From Tenacibaculum finnmarkense (GTDB lineage Bacteria > Bacteroidota > Bacteroidia > Flavobacteriales > Flavobacteriaceae): 64,000 nucleotides of DNA. Where the stretch lies: positions 1-64,000 of the forward strand of contig NZ_OENA01000097.1 in NCBI RefSeq assembly GCF_900239185.1, given 5' to 3'. Positions 1-8,021 of this stretch are shown piece by piece. The notes under the pieces are model-generated. The model did no database searches. It saw nothing but the letters and a program-made list of their open reading frames with translations, and was not told the origin of the DNA. The position numbers and the translations under genes were made by a program. Positions within the stretch are counted from its first letter, which is position 1; the number at the start of each line of letters is the position of its first letter.

Positions 1-19
1 GGTCGTTGCCTTTCTTTGA

Positions 20-51
20 AACCTCAATCTTTATAGATTGAGGTTTTTTTT
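20..51. terminator. Intrinsic terminator of an upstream gene outside the window
   Basis: A perfect 11-bp stem (aacctcaatct / agattgaggtt) with a 4-base loop is followed by a run of T on the plus strand. It probably ends a plus-strand transcript that begins before the window. The first 19 bases do not identify that gene. Confidence 0.75.
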
Positions 52-125
52 GTGCCTTACTTTTTTTAATTTATCATCAATAATTATGCTTGATCCTTGA
101 CAGTTATTTTGATAACTCTTTTCAA

Positions 126-252
126 TTCGAGTGATTTTAATGACTAAAAGGAATTAAAATAGTATCGAGAATTTGAATTGTTTTCTTTTGATACTAAAAA
201 AGTTCTCGATACATTTTTTTAAAGGAAAAAATCACTCGAACTGACAGTTGTA
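126..252. repeat. Nested inverted-repeat element, family I
   Basis: The outer inverted repeat is ttcgagtgatttt at 126-138 against aaaatcactcgaa at 228-240. The inner one is gtatcgagaa at 162-171 against ttctcgatac at 203-212. The sequence tgacagtt lies just outside on both sides (98-105 and 242-249). It would fold as one long two-tier hairpin. Elements with this tcactcgaa...ttctcgatac pattern are, from memory, common between genes in Flavobacteriaceae. No coding potential is visible. Confidence 0.75.
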
Positions 253-297
253 ATTTTGTGCGATTTTGAGTTTTTTTTAGGCTAGTTCTCTTTTTGA

Positions 298-324
298 TGG
301 GATGCTGAACTAAATTCAGTATGA
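298..324. repeat. Short palindromic repeat, atgctgaa...ttcagtat type
   Basis: The near-palindrome atgctgaactaaattcagtat resembles the core of the elements at 16572-16716 and 63461-63543 (atgctgaa...ttcagcat). It is read as a fragment of the same family. Confidence 0.5.
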
Positions 325-340
325 TGTTTGTTTTTTTAAA

Positions 341-366
341 AAAAATCACTCGAATTGACGGTAGAG
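341..366. repeat. Partial copy of the family I repeat end
   Basis: The sequence aaaaatcactcgaattgacgg repeats the right end of the element at 126-252 with one or two changes. No matching left end is seen, so this is a solo terminal fragment. Confidence 0.6.
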
Positions 367-417
367 ATTGGTGGAATTATAGTTGATGTATCGATTTATG
401 AAAATTAGCACAAATGC

Positions 418-500
418 CTAGCCCCGATTGAAGCTTTGTTTGAGCTCTTTTTTTGACTTTTCTTCAAAAAAAAGCGAGTGTGGAAAGCGGGAAATTGCTT
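418..500 (+). repeat. Dispersed structured repeat, family III (copy A)
   Basis: The element begins ctagccccgattgaagc and ends gtggaaagcgggaaattgcttc. Head (gaagc) and tail (gcttc) can pair, and the middle holds a tttgagctc...gcgagtg segment. The same order of blocks recurs at 21554-21625 and, inverted, at 52524-52609. It lies downstream of the minus-strand gene at 613. No ORF is present. Confidence 0.75.
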
Positions 501-564
501 CAAAAAAATAGTATGGTGAAATGTATAGAAAAAAAATATGTCTAGACAGGTTTAAGTTTGGTGC

Positions 565-597
565 AAAAAAAACCCGAACAATTGCTCGGGGTTTTAT
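565..597 (-). terminator. Intrinsic terminator for the TonB-C protein gene
   Basis: On the minus strand the stem cccga/tcggg (flanked by further pairing of aaaa with tttt) is followed by a run of T, just past the stop codon at 613. Confidence 0.65.
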
Positions 598-612
598 AAG
601 TGCTTTAATTGA

Positions 613-1725
613 TTAATGTAAAGTGAAATTAATAGGTATGTAATATTCAATATTAGCAGGGTTTCCGTCTTGTGTACCTGGAATAAAAGTAGCTAGATTT
701 GAAACCATTTTTTTTGCTTCTTGCTCTAGTAATTGACCATTTTTAGGTCCTTTCATTTTTATATTACTAACCTTACCTTGTTTGTTTATAATAAAACGTA
801 CCCAAACTTTACCTTCAATGTTTTGATCGGCTGCAGCTTCTGGGTAATTAAAATTTCGTTGAATATGACTAATCATTCTTTCATTAAAACAATTGTTTTT
901 TTCTGTATCAGCTACTTTCAAACAGGTTTTAAATTGTGGGATTTTCTGTACTTCGTTAAATTTAATGAAATCAGTAATTATTTTTTCTGCTTTATTAATT
1001 GATTTTGCTGATTGTTTTTTGATGTTTCTTGTTGCTATTAAATTTTTAGCATTAGGGTGTTTAAAGGTGAAAGGAATACCGTATTTAACTTTTACTGCTT
1101 TTCCATTATGTTTTCCAGGGATAAATTTAGGAAGTTTGTTTATAATTCTAGAAGCTTCTTTTTTTAGTGCATCACCATTTTTAGGTCCTCTTATTTGAAG
1201 TGCGCCAACATTACCTTGTTCGTCTATGGTAAATTGAACCAATACTCGACCTTGAATACCTGCATTAAATGCCGCTTGTGGATACACAAAGTTTTTGGTT
1301 ATATGTTTTGCCATTTGTGTTTCAAAACACTTAGCTTGTTTTATTAAAGGCACATTGTTACATTTTGAAAATAAAGGAATTTCTTCAACCAAATTAAAAG
1401 GAATTCTTTCAATCGTTTTAGAGTTATCTTCTAATTCAAGTTTACCTACTAATAAGGTGTTTTTTTTGATATTGCTAATTTTTTGGGTAGTATTAGTGCC
1501 GCCAATAGCAGTTACAGTTTCGTTTTTTTTACGAATTACACGCCTTCTTGTAGATACCTGAATAGATAATTGTTTCTTTATTCCGTCCTTTGTTTTTTCA
1601 ATAGCACACTTAGTAATACTATTTGGATCAGCAATAGATTCATCAGGAGAAGTACATTTTTCTTGCTGTGCAACGCTTATTACAGATGCAAGCATAGTAA
1701 TTAGTAGTAGTGTAAATTTCATCAT
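613..1725 (-). CDS. Secreted protein with two TonB C-terminal domains
   Basis: The 370-residue product starts with a Sec signal peptide (MMKFTLLLITMLASVISVAQ, cleavage after about residue 20). It carries two TonB-C-like domains in tandem, at about residues 130-222 and 280-370. Each shows a YP.AA...I.G.V.V.F.I...G.V core and ends in a P(I/F).F strand. There is no N-terminal anchor helix with a proline-rich linker, so it is not a classical TonB that couples ExbBD to a receptor. It looks periplasmic. Met1 or Met2 could start it. The neighbour at 1903-2541 is a shorter paralogue sharing the F.LVEEIP.F motif. A role in energy transduction or peptidoglycan/outer-membrane contact is only inferred. 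Confidence 0.75.
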   Translation of the reverse strand: MMKFTLLLITMLASVISVAQQEKCTSPDESIADPNSITKCAIEKTKDGIKKQLSIQVSTRRRVIRKKNETVTAIGGTNTTQKISNIKKNTLLVGKLELEDNSKTIERIPFNLVEEIPLFSKCNNVPLIKQAKCFETQMAKHITKNFVYPQAAFNAGIQGRVLVQFTIDEQGNVGALQIRGPKNGDALKKEASRIINKLPKFIPGKHNGKAVKVKYGIPFTFKHPNAKNLIATRNIKKQSAKSINKAEKIITDFIKFNEVQKIPQFKTCLKVADTEKNNCFNERMISHIQRNFNYPEAAADQNIEGKVWVRFIINKQGKVSNIKMKGPKNGQLLEQEAKKMVSNLATFIPGTQDGNPANIEYYIPINFTLH

Positions 1726-1780
1726 ATGACCCTCTGTTTATTTTATTAACAATTCATTAACATTGTAAACATACAGAAAA

Positions 1781-1815
1781 AAAAATAGAAATATGTATAT
1801 ATTTCTATTTTTTAA
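1781..1815 (-). terminator. Intrinsic terminator after the TonB-C paralogue
   Basis: A perfect 14-bp stem (aaaaatagaaatat / atatttctattttt) with a 4-base loop gives a T-run on either strand. On the minus strand it lies downstream of the stop at 1903. Confidence 0.75.
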
Positions 1816-1902
1816 CATTTTAATATGTATTTTATTAGGTATTTCTTTATTTAAAAGACCTTTTATTACGATTAAATCAATAATGAATCTAAATAATGAA
1901 TA

Positions 1903-2541
1903 TTAATCTGATGCTAGGTTAAGAGGGAATGCGTATGTAACAACAACAGGTAAACCTTTTTCTTTTCCTGGATTAAAACGAGGTAATTTATTTATGATTC
2001 GATCTAATTCTTTATGCAGTCGTTTATTGTTTTCACGACTTCTTATTTTTGAATTAATTATTTTTCCGTTAAGGTCAATGCTAAATTGAATATATACTTT
2101 AGTTTTAGTATTTTCAGTAATATAATCTTCTGCATAGAAGTTTTTAAGAATATGCTTATTAATTTTTTCTTTAAAACATTTAATATTGTTTTCTTTATCA
2201 CTGTGTTTACAATCGTCAAACATTGGTATTTCTTCAACTAAGGTAAATAAAACTTCTTTTGATAGGTTGGGTAGGTTTAATGCTTTATTACCACTAGAAT
2301 TTAAATTGTTTTCTTTTTTTCTAGATCGATTATTAACTCTTTTTCTTGCGATGTTTGTTTTTGATATTTGTCTAGCATTATTTTTACCCTCTTTAATATC
2401 GCATTTTTTAATCGAAATTATATTTAAATCAATAGCGTCATCTTTAGGGGATTCACAAACTTTTACTTGGCTTTGCACATTAAATAAATTTAATAGCATA
2501 ATCAATAGCAGTAGGGGGAGATTTTTCATTTTAGAGAGCAT
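1903..2541 (-). CDS. Secreted protein with one divergent TonB C-terminal domain
   Basis: The 212-residue product has a signal peptide. Met1 and Met5 both fit; starting at Met5 gives a cleaner leader, MKNLPLLLLIMLLNL. After about 90 basic, low-complexity residues come FTLVEEIPMFDDC and one TonB-C-like domain (about residues 120-210: V.IQFSIDLNGKI, then RFNPGKEKGLPV). The same F.LVEEIP.F.(K/D)C signature and an early C..P....D.N.I..KC stretch occur in the gene at 613-1725. The two are therefore local paralogues, one with a duplicated domain. The function is unknown. No receptor or ExbBD genes are nearby. Confidence 0.7.
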   Translation of the reverse strand: MLSKMKNLPLLLLIMLLNLFNVQSQVKVCESPKDDAIDLNIISIKKCDIKEGKNNARQISKTNIARKRVNNRSRKKENNLNSSGNKALNLPNLSKEVLFTLVEEIPMFDDCKHSDKENNIKCFKEKINKHILKNFYAEDYITENTKTKVYIQFSIDLNGKIINSKIRSRENNKRLHKELDRIINKLPRFNPGKEKGLPVVVTYAFPLNLASD

Positions 2542-2651
2542 TTTGTTGCACTGTAAAGATGCTAAAGTATTCTTGCTTATGTTTTAAGTAAGTAAATAAT
2601 TTGTTTTAATTAATTACGTATTTAATGTTAAGAACGTTAATTTAATGTTAA

Positions 2652-2690
2652 CAAAAAAAGGTACACTATTTAAAAATAGTGTACCTTTTT
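2652..2690 (-). terminator. Bidirectional terminator after the PPIase gene
   Basis: A long perfect stem (aaaaaaggtacactatt / aatagtgtacctttttt) lies just downstream of the minus-strand stop at 2713. Confidence 0.85.
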
Positions 2691-2712
2691 TATTAATTAT
2701 TGTTGTAAAAAA

Positions 2713-3642
2713 TTATTTTACAGCCATTAATTCAACATCAAAAATTAAGGTTGCATTTGGTGGAATAACTCCTCCTGCACCAGCTTTTCCGTATGCTAAG
2801 TTAGATGGAATTACAAATCGTGCTTTGTCACCAACTTTTAATAATAAAATTCCTTCATCCCAACCAGCAATTACTTGACCTACACCAACAGCAAAATCAA
2901 TTGGTTGCTTACGCTTGTAAGATGAATCAAATACAGTACCGTCTAATAATTGACCTTTATAATGTACAGAAACATTAGCACCTTTTGTAGCTTGTTTACC
3001 ATCACCATTTTGTAAAATTTTATAACGTAATCCTGATGGAGTTTCGTCATATCCTTTAGCAACAGTATCTAATAATTCAGCTTGTTCTGCTTTTTCAGCT
3101 GCTTCACGTTTTTCACGAGAACCTTCAAAAGTTCTAAAAGCTTCAACAGCATTGAATTTTTCAGCAGTTTCACCTACACGAATAATTTCAATATCCATGG
3201 TGTCATTTTGAGCGATAGCATCTACAACATCTTGTCCTTCAACAACATTTCCAAAAACAGTATGATTACCATCTAAATGAGGCGTAGGAGTATGCGTAAT
3301 AAAAAATTGAGAACCATTAGTTCCAGGTCCTGCATTTGCCATAGATAATTTTCCAGGAGCATCATGTTTTAAATCTGGATGAAATTCATCTTCAAATTTA
3401 TAACCAGGGCTACCAGTTCCTGTTCCTTGAGGACAACCTCCTTGAATCATGAAATCAGAAATCACACGGTGAAACTTTAATCCATTATAATATGGAGTTC
3501 CTTGTGGTTTTGCGTTGTTATCTAAATTTCCTTCTGCTAAAGCAACAAAGTTACCTACAGTTCCAGGAGTTTTTTCGTATTCTAAATTCACTAAAATAGC
3601 ACCTTTTGGTGTTGTGAACTTTGCGTAAATTCCGTTATTCAT
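2713..3642 (-). CDS. Cyclophilin-FKBP fusion peptidyl-prolyl isomerase
   Basis: The 309-residue protein joins two unrelated prolyl-isomerase folds. Residues about 5-155 are a bacterial cyclophilin: [13 protein letters not shown], then [18 protein letters not shown] and HTVFG. Residues about 215-309 are an FKBP domain: [19 protein letters not shown], then [13 protein letters not shown] and [15 protein letters not shown] charged linker of about 50 residues separates them. There is no signal peptide, so it should act in the cytoplasm on nascent or misfolded proteins. Dual-family immunophilins are known but uncommon. It is probably monocistronic, with its own terminator at 2652-2690. Confidence 0.92.
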   Translation of the reverse strand: MNNGIYAKFTTPKGAILVNLEYEKTPGTVGNFVALAEGNLDNNAKPQGTPYYNGLKFHRVISDFMIQGGCPQGTGTGSPGYKFEDEFHPDLKHDAPGKLSMANAGPGTNGSQFFITHTPTPHLDGNHTVFGNVVEGQDVVDAIAQNDTMDIEIIRVGETAEKFNAVEAFRTFEGSREKREAAEKAEQAELLDTVAKGYDETPSGLRYKILQNGDGKQATKGANVSVHYKGQLLDGTVFDSSYKRKQPIDFAVGVGQVIAGWDEGILLLKVGDKARFVIPSNLAYGKAGAGGVIPPNATLIFDVELMAVK

Positions 3643-3673
3643 TTTTGTTAGATTATCTTAATTAATATTGAAA

Positions 3674-3720
3674 AATTTTTTTCTTCGGATAAAACATTTA
3701 AATATATCATCCGAAGAAAA
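3674..3720 (-). terminator. Inverted repeat between the PPIase and outer-membrane protein genes
   Basis: A perfect 12-bp inverted repeat (ttttcttcggat at 3679-3690, atccgaagaaaa at 3709-3720) surrounds an 18-base loop downstream of the minus-strand stop at 3728. It could be a terminator, but the T-run on the minus side is interrupted. Both arms are copies of the over-represented word ATCCGAAGAAA reported in the findings. Confidence 0.45.
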
Positions 3721-3727
3721 AGCAAAA

Positions 3728-5326
3728 TTAGTTCTTTACTGATAAAGTTGAAAGGTTTAAGCTTAAACCTATGTTAATATTTGTTGAATTTACATTTCCG
3801 AAAGGTGAATAATATTTTCCACCCGATGCAAGAATTGAAATACTTTCGTGAATATCATAACTAAAACCAAGTGTTGGACGTACAATAATACCTTCATCAG
3901 TATCTATTCCTGCGCCACCACCAGCACCAGTCATCAATTCAGCAAAACCACGGACTTTATTATTTAAAAATCGAGGTGTGTATATTCCTCCACCAACTAA
4001 TCCGTGAGCATAACCGCCTGAGCGACCATCGTAAGCAAAACTAGCTTCTCCAGCAATGTATAGCCATTTATTAATATCGTAATTTACTTTTAAACCGATA
4101 AGTTGTAAATCAATTTCTTTGGCATCAAATTTATCATCAGTTTTAGCGACATCAAAATATGTTTGATTTTGAATTTCAACTCGTAATCCTTGTGTATAAA
4201 AATTGGTGTATTTTTTTTCTTCGGATGTTGTTCCTCCATTTAATCCGTAATATTTCAATCCGAAACCAACGGTATATGCTTCTAAATCGCCAGCAATAGC
4301 AAGATAATAACCTCCGTGACCACTTAAAGCAAATTTGTCAGTTATTTTTAAATCGATTCCTGCGGATGGATACACCATTAAACCTCCTTCAGGAGCAACA
4401 CGTCCGCCAGCAGCACCGACTGCTAGTTTTGTAAAAATATTGATGTATTTTGATTGATAAGGATGATATCCTGCACCAAAAAATAAATCCATAAAACCAG
4501 CACGTAGTCCTTTATATATAGCATCGGTATGAGCGAATAAAAAAGTGTTTTCGCTTAGGTATTTTTGATATTCAAAACCTAATACATATAATGTTTCATT
4601 TAAAGCAGTTCCGTTGTCTTTTTTAGAATTTCCAAAAGGTTTGAAAAAATCAAAACGAATTTGCTGTGCATTTTTTACAACAGGTTTACTCCAGAAATTA
4701 TCCGAAGAAATATTTTTTGCTGTAAAATTTTGATGTGCTTTATTATAATCCGTAAAACGTAAAATACTTGGTATTTCAACAAATAAAGAAACTGAGTTAC
4801 TTTTTATTTCTCCTGATAAAAAATTCAAATGACTGTATTGTACTCCAAAAGAATAATTATCTTTTTTATATTGTAAACCAATATTAGGATTTATAAATCC
4901 GCCATCATTTACCAAATTTCGGTATCCGCCACCGCCACCAAAATGAAGGTTTGCATCTACATATAAATTTTTATAAAGTTGTTTATTTACGCCTAATTCT
5001 GCACCTAAAGTAAATAATCCACCTTGGTCACCAGTAACAGCAAAATGAAATCCTGCACCACCATACAACCAATTGTTAATCGGTATTTGATAATGTAAAC
5101 CAGCCAAGCCCATGGTCGGTTTTAAATTCGGGAATTTATCCGTAGGCATTTTTATAGGAATAAAATTCAAACGAACTTTATTCTGTAATGCTGTTCCTTT
5201 TAGGGTTTTTAAATCTTGCCCAAAAGAGTTCTGAGTAAAAAGAAACAACATAAAAGCTAAAAAGACGTTATTACAAACGTTTTGAAGTGTTTTAGTACTA
5301 ATAATATGATTGCTTTTATGTTGCAT
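3728..5326 (-). CDS. Predicted outer-membrane beta-barrel protein with a three-fold internal repeat
   Basis: The 532-residue product has a signal peptide ending near FTQNSFGQ (residue 37). The rest is rich in glycine, tyrosine and alternating polar/hydrophobic strands. I see three diverged units, at about residues 71-185, 245-361 and 408-528. Each runs as a W/F-L-Y strand, a gly-rich strand pair (for example HFGGGGGYRNL, AVGAAGGRVAPEGG, MTGAGGGAGIDTDEG), then V.P..G..Y and a closing G....(N)..G strand. Repetition plus signal peptide suggest an outer-membrane barrel. No known family or ligand is recognised. The prfC gene lies 21 bases upstream on the same strand. Confidence 0.6.
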   Translation of the reverse strand: MQHKSNHIISTKTLQNVCNNVFLAFMLFLFTQNSFGQDLKTLKGTALQNKVRLNFIPIKMPTDKFPNLKPTMGLAGLHYQIPINNWLYGGAGFHFAVTGDQGGLFTLGAELGVNKQLYKNLYVDANLHFGGGGGYRNLVNDGGFINPNIGLQYKKDNYSFGVQYSHLNFLSGEIKSNSVSLFVEIPSILRFTDYNKAHQNFTAKNISSDNFWSKPVVKNAQQIRFDFFKPFGNSKKDNGTALNETLYVLGFEYQKYLSENTFLFAHTDAIYKGLRAGFMDLFFGAGYHPYQSKYINIFTKLAVGAAGGRVAPEGGLMVYPSAGIDLKITDKFALSGHGGYYLAIAGDLEAYTVGFGLKYYGLNGGTTSEEKKYTNFYTQGLRVEIQNQTYFDVAKTDDKFDAKEIDLQLIGLKVNYDINKWLYIAGEASFAYDGRSGGYAHGLVGGGIYTPRFLNNKVRGFAELMTGAGGGAGIDTDEGIIVRPTLGFSYDIHESISILASGGKYYSPFGNVNSTNINIGLSLNLSTLSVKN

Positions 5327-5347
5327 CTTTAAAATAATTAAAATCGA

Positions 5348-6940
5348 TTATTTTTCAAATTCACTCGTAAAGTGAAGTTTTACAGTAGGATATTTACTTT
5401 GTGTCATTTGCATGGTAAAAGAAGAATCAGCTAAAAACACTAATTTACCTTCTTTATCTTTGGCTAAATAACGTTGTTTTACACGTTTAAATTCTTTGAA
5501 TTCTTCACTTTTTTCGTCCTCAGCTTCTACCCAACAAGCTTTGTGTACAGATATGTTTTCATAGGTACATTTTGCACCGTATTCATGTTCTAATCTGTAT
5601 TGAATAACTTCGTATTGTAACGCACCAACAGTTCCTACAATTTTACGCCCATTCATATCCATAGTAAATAATTGTGCAACCCCTTCATCCATTAATTGAT
5701 CTAAACCTTTATATAATTGTTTAGATTTCATTGGGTCGGCATTGTTTACATAACGGAAATGCTCTGGAGAAAAACTTGGAATTCCTTTAAAGTTTAACTG
5801 TTCTCCTTCGGTTAAAGTATCACCAATTTTAAAGTTTCCTGTATCATGAACACCAACAATATCACCAGGAAAAGATTCATCAACAATTTGTTTCTTTTCA
5901 GCGAAAAAGGCATTCGGGCTTGAAAATTTCATTTTCTTACCATTACGAACATGTAAATAAGGAGAGTTTCTTTTGAAAGTTCCAGATACAATTTTGATAA
6001 AAGCAAGTCTATCTCGGTGTTTAGGATCCATATTTGCATGAATCTTAAATACAAAACCTGTTAATTTTTCTTCTTTAGAATCAACTAAACGTTCTTCTGC
6101 TTTTTTAGGTTGTGGTTCAGGAGCAATTTCAATAAAAGCATCTAATAATTCTTTTACACCAAAATTATTTAAAGCCGAACCAAAGAAAACAGGCTGTAAA
6201 TCACCTGCTAAATATTCTTCTTGATTAAATTCAGGATATACTTCTGTAACTAATTCTGCTTCTTCTCTTAAAGTTTCGGCAGCAGTTTCTCCAATAATAT
6301 CATCTAGTTGAGGGTTTGATAAATCATCAAACTGAACACCTTCTGAAATTTTTGTTTTATTATCCGCAGAAAAAAGATTTAATTTCTTTTCCCAAATATT
6401 ATAAATTCCTTTAAAATCGTACCCCATTCCAATTGGGAAACTCATCGGAGTAACACGTAAACCTAACTTTTGCTCCACTTCATCTAATAAATCGAAGGCA
6501 TCTTTACCTTCTCTATCTAATTTATTGATAAAAACTAGCATCGGAATTTTACGCATTCTACAAACTGCTACTAATTTTTCAGTTTGAGGCTCGACACCTT
6601 TTGCAACATCAATTACAACGATAACACTATCAACAGCGGTTAAAGTTCTAAAAGTATCTTCAGCAAAATCCTTATGCCCAGGGGTATCTAATATATTTAT
6701 TTTTTTATCTTTATAAATAAAAGCCAATACAGATGTGGCTACCGAAATACCTCTTTGACGTTCAATTTCCATAAAATCGGAAGTTGCTCCCTTTTTTATT
6801 TTGTTGTTTTTTACCGCACCAGCTTCCTGAATTGCGCCACCAAATAATAATAACTTTTCAGTTAAAGTAGTTTTACCTGCATCGGGGTGTGATATAATTC
6901 CGAATGTACGTCGTTTTTGTATTTCTTCTAAAAAGCCCAT
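5348..6940 (-). CDS. prfC: Peptide chain release factor 3
   Basis: The 530-residue translational GTPase removes RF1/RF2 from the ribosome after termination. The G domain is intact: SHPDAGKTT (17-25), RQRGISVATS (61-70), DTPGHKDF (85-92) and NKLD (139-142). Domains II and III follow (PGDIVGVHDTGNFKIGDTL, then VGALQYEVIQYRLEHEYG). The length matches RF3. A minus-strand TACCTTTG box at 6960-6967 is a good -7 promoter element. The outer-membrane protein gene downstream may be co-transcribed. Confidence 0.95.
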   Translation of the reverse strand: MGFLEEIQKRRTFGIISHPDAGKTTLTEKLLLFGGAIQEAGAVKNNKIKKGATSDFMEIERQRGISVATSVLAFIYKDKKINILDTPGHKDFAEDTFRTLTAVDSVIVVIDVAKGVEPQTEKLVAVCRMRKIPMLVFINKLDREGKDAFDLLDEVEQKLGLRVTPMSFPIGMGYDFKGIYNIWEKKLNLFSADNKTKISEGVQFDDLSNPQLDDIIGETAAETLREEAELVTEVYPEFNQEEYLAGDLQPVFFGSALNNFGVKELLDAFIEIAPEPQPKKAEERLVDSKEEKLTGFVFKIHANMDPKHRDRLAFIKIVSGTFKRNSPYLHVRNGKKMKFSSPNAFFAEKKQIVDESFPGDIVGVHDTGNFKIGDTLTEGEQLNFKGIPSFSPEHFRYVNNADPMKSKQLYKGLDQLMDEGVAQLFTMDMNGRKIVGTVGALQYEVIQYRLEHEYGAKCTYENISVHKACWVEAEDEKSEEFKEFKRVKQRYLAKDKEGKLVFLADSSFTMQMTQSKYPTVKLHFTSEFEK

Positions 6941-6959
6941 CTATCAAATTTTAAGGCTG

Positions 6960-6967
6960 CAAAGGTA
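6960..6967 (-). promoter_or_regulatory. Bacteroidetes -7 promoter box for prfC
   Basis: The minus strand reads TACCTTTG, a full match to TAnnTTTG, about 20 bases before the prfC ATG. A CTTG lies 20 bases further upstream (6988-6991). Confidence 0.5.
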
Positions 6968-7044
6968 CGGTTTAATGCTTAATTTTTCAAGGCTTTACTG
7001 CTTAACTGTCTAAAGGTTTAATTGTTGAATTGATTGCAATTTTG

Positions 7045-7052
7045 TATGTTTG
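7045..7052 (+). promoter_or_regulatory. -7 promoter box for the idi operon
   Basis: TATGTTTG matches TAnnTTTG 19 bases before the idi ATG. TTG triplets lie 17 and 20 bases upstream of it. Confidence 0.5.
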
Positions 7053-7071
7053 CTTTTAGTAAAAATGATAC

Positions 7072-7590
7072 ATGAAAGAACAGGTAATATTAGTAGATGC
7101 CCACGATAATCCGATTGGGTTAATGGAAAAAATAGAAGCGCATGAAAAAGCGTTATTACACAGGGCATTTTCTGTTTTTGTTTTTAATGATAAAAAAGAA
7201 TTAATGCTGCAACAACGCGCCGCCGATAAATATCATTCTCCTTTATTATGGACCAATACCTGTTGCTCACATCAAAGAGATGGCGAAACCAATTTAGGTG
7301 CAGGAAAACGTAGGCTTCAAGAAGAAATGGGTTTTATTTGCGATTTAAAAGAAGTATTTTCATTTATTTATAAAGCACCTTTTGATAACGGATTAACAGA
7401 ACATGAATTAGATCATGTAATGGTTGGAACTTTTAATGACCAGCCAAACATCAATAAAGAAGAGGTTGAAAGCCATAAATGGATGACTTTAGAAGCTGTT
7501 AAAAAAGATATGGAAGAAAACCCTGAAATTTATACGGCTTGGTTTAAAATTATATTTAAAGAATCGTACGATATTTTAAAAAATGCTTAA
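7072..7590 (+). CDS. idi: Isopentenyl-diphosphate delta-isomerase, type I
   Basis: The 172-residue Nudix-fold enzyme interconverts IPP and DMAPP, the isoprenoid starters for menaquinone, carotenoid and undecaprenyl chains. The active-site segment WTNTCCSHQ (60-68, catalytic Cys65 by alignment) is present. So are the Nudix-like helix GAGKRRLQEEMGF (76-88) and the second acidic motif EHEL (110-113). It is the first gene of a tight operon, 13 bases before the PTPS-family gene. Confidence 0.93.
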   Translation: MKEQVILVDAHDNPIGLMEKIEAHEKALLHRAFSVFVFNDKKELMLQQRAADKYHSPLLWTNTCCSHQRDGETNLGAGKRRLQEEMGFICDLKEVFSFIYKAPFDNGLTEHELDHVMVGTFNDQPNINKEEVESHKWMTLEAVKKDMEENPEIYTAWFKIIFKESYDILKNA

Positions 7591-7603
7591 ATAAATTATA
7601 AAA

Positions 7604-8017
7604 ATGCCTAAAGTAACTGTACATAGAAAAGCGCATTTTAATGCTGCTCACAGGTTGTTTAACCCTGATTGGTCTGATGAAAAAAATCAGCAAATTTTCG
7701 GGAAGTGTAATAACCCAAATTATCATGGGCATAATTACGATTTAATTGTTTCTTTAACAGGTGAAATAAATGCAGAAACTGGGTATGTCTATGATTTAGG
7801 AATTTTAAAAGGATTGATTAAAACTCAGGTAGAAGATGTTTTTGATCATAAAAATTTAAACCTTGATGTTGCCGATTTTGAAAATTTGAATCCTACGGCT
7901 GAAAATATATCAGTAGTAATATTTAATAAATTACGTGGGCATATTCCTGTAAATTTAGCGTTAGAAATTACGCTTTATGAAACTCAAAGAAATTACGTTA
8001 CTTATAACGGATCTTAA
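7604..8017 (+). CDS. 6-pyruvoyl-tetrahydropterin synthase / 6-carboxytetrahydropterin synthase (QueD) family
   Basis: The 137-residue T-fold enzyme acts on dihydroneopterin triphosphate. Zinc ligands are His16 (FNAAH) and the HGH pair of CNNPNYHGH (35-43), with Cys35 as the catalytic residue. LNPTAENIS is the usual C-terminal Glu-containing motif. The cysteine spacing resembles eukaryotic PTPS. The queuosine QueD role cannot be told from a biopterin-type role by sequence alone. No other que or fol genes are nearby. manA follows 4 bases after its stop. Confidence 0.85.
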   Translation: MPKVTVHRKAHFNAAHRLFNPDWSDEKNQQIFGKCNNPNYHGHNYDLIVSLTGEINAETGYVYDLGILKGLIKTQVEDVFDHKNLNLDVADFENLNPTAENISVVIFNKLRGHIPVNLALEITLYETQRNYVTYNGS

Positions 8018-8021
8018 TGGT

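Noticed and set aside
733..1561. Three plus-strand open frames opposite the TonB-C gene
   Set aside because: They lie wholly antisense to a gene with signal peptide and domain matches, and their products are low-complexity Phe/Leu-rich, as expected of shadow frames.
3674..3720. The 12-bp inverted repeat as merely a terminator
   Set aside because: Its arms are both copies of the over-represented word, and the minus-strand T-run is broken. I kept it as a low-confidence terminator and report the word separately.
7977..8021. Upstream ATG for manA
   Set aside because: It would overlap the PTPS-family gene by 41 bases and adds 15 residues foreign to the family; ATG 8022 fits spacing and alignment.
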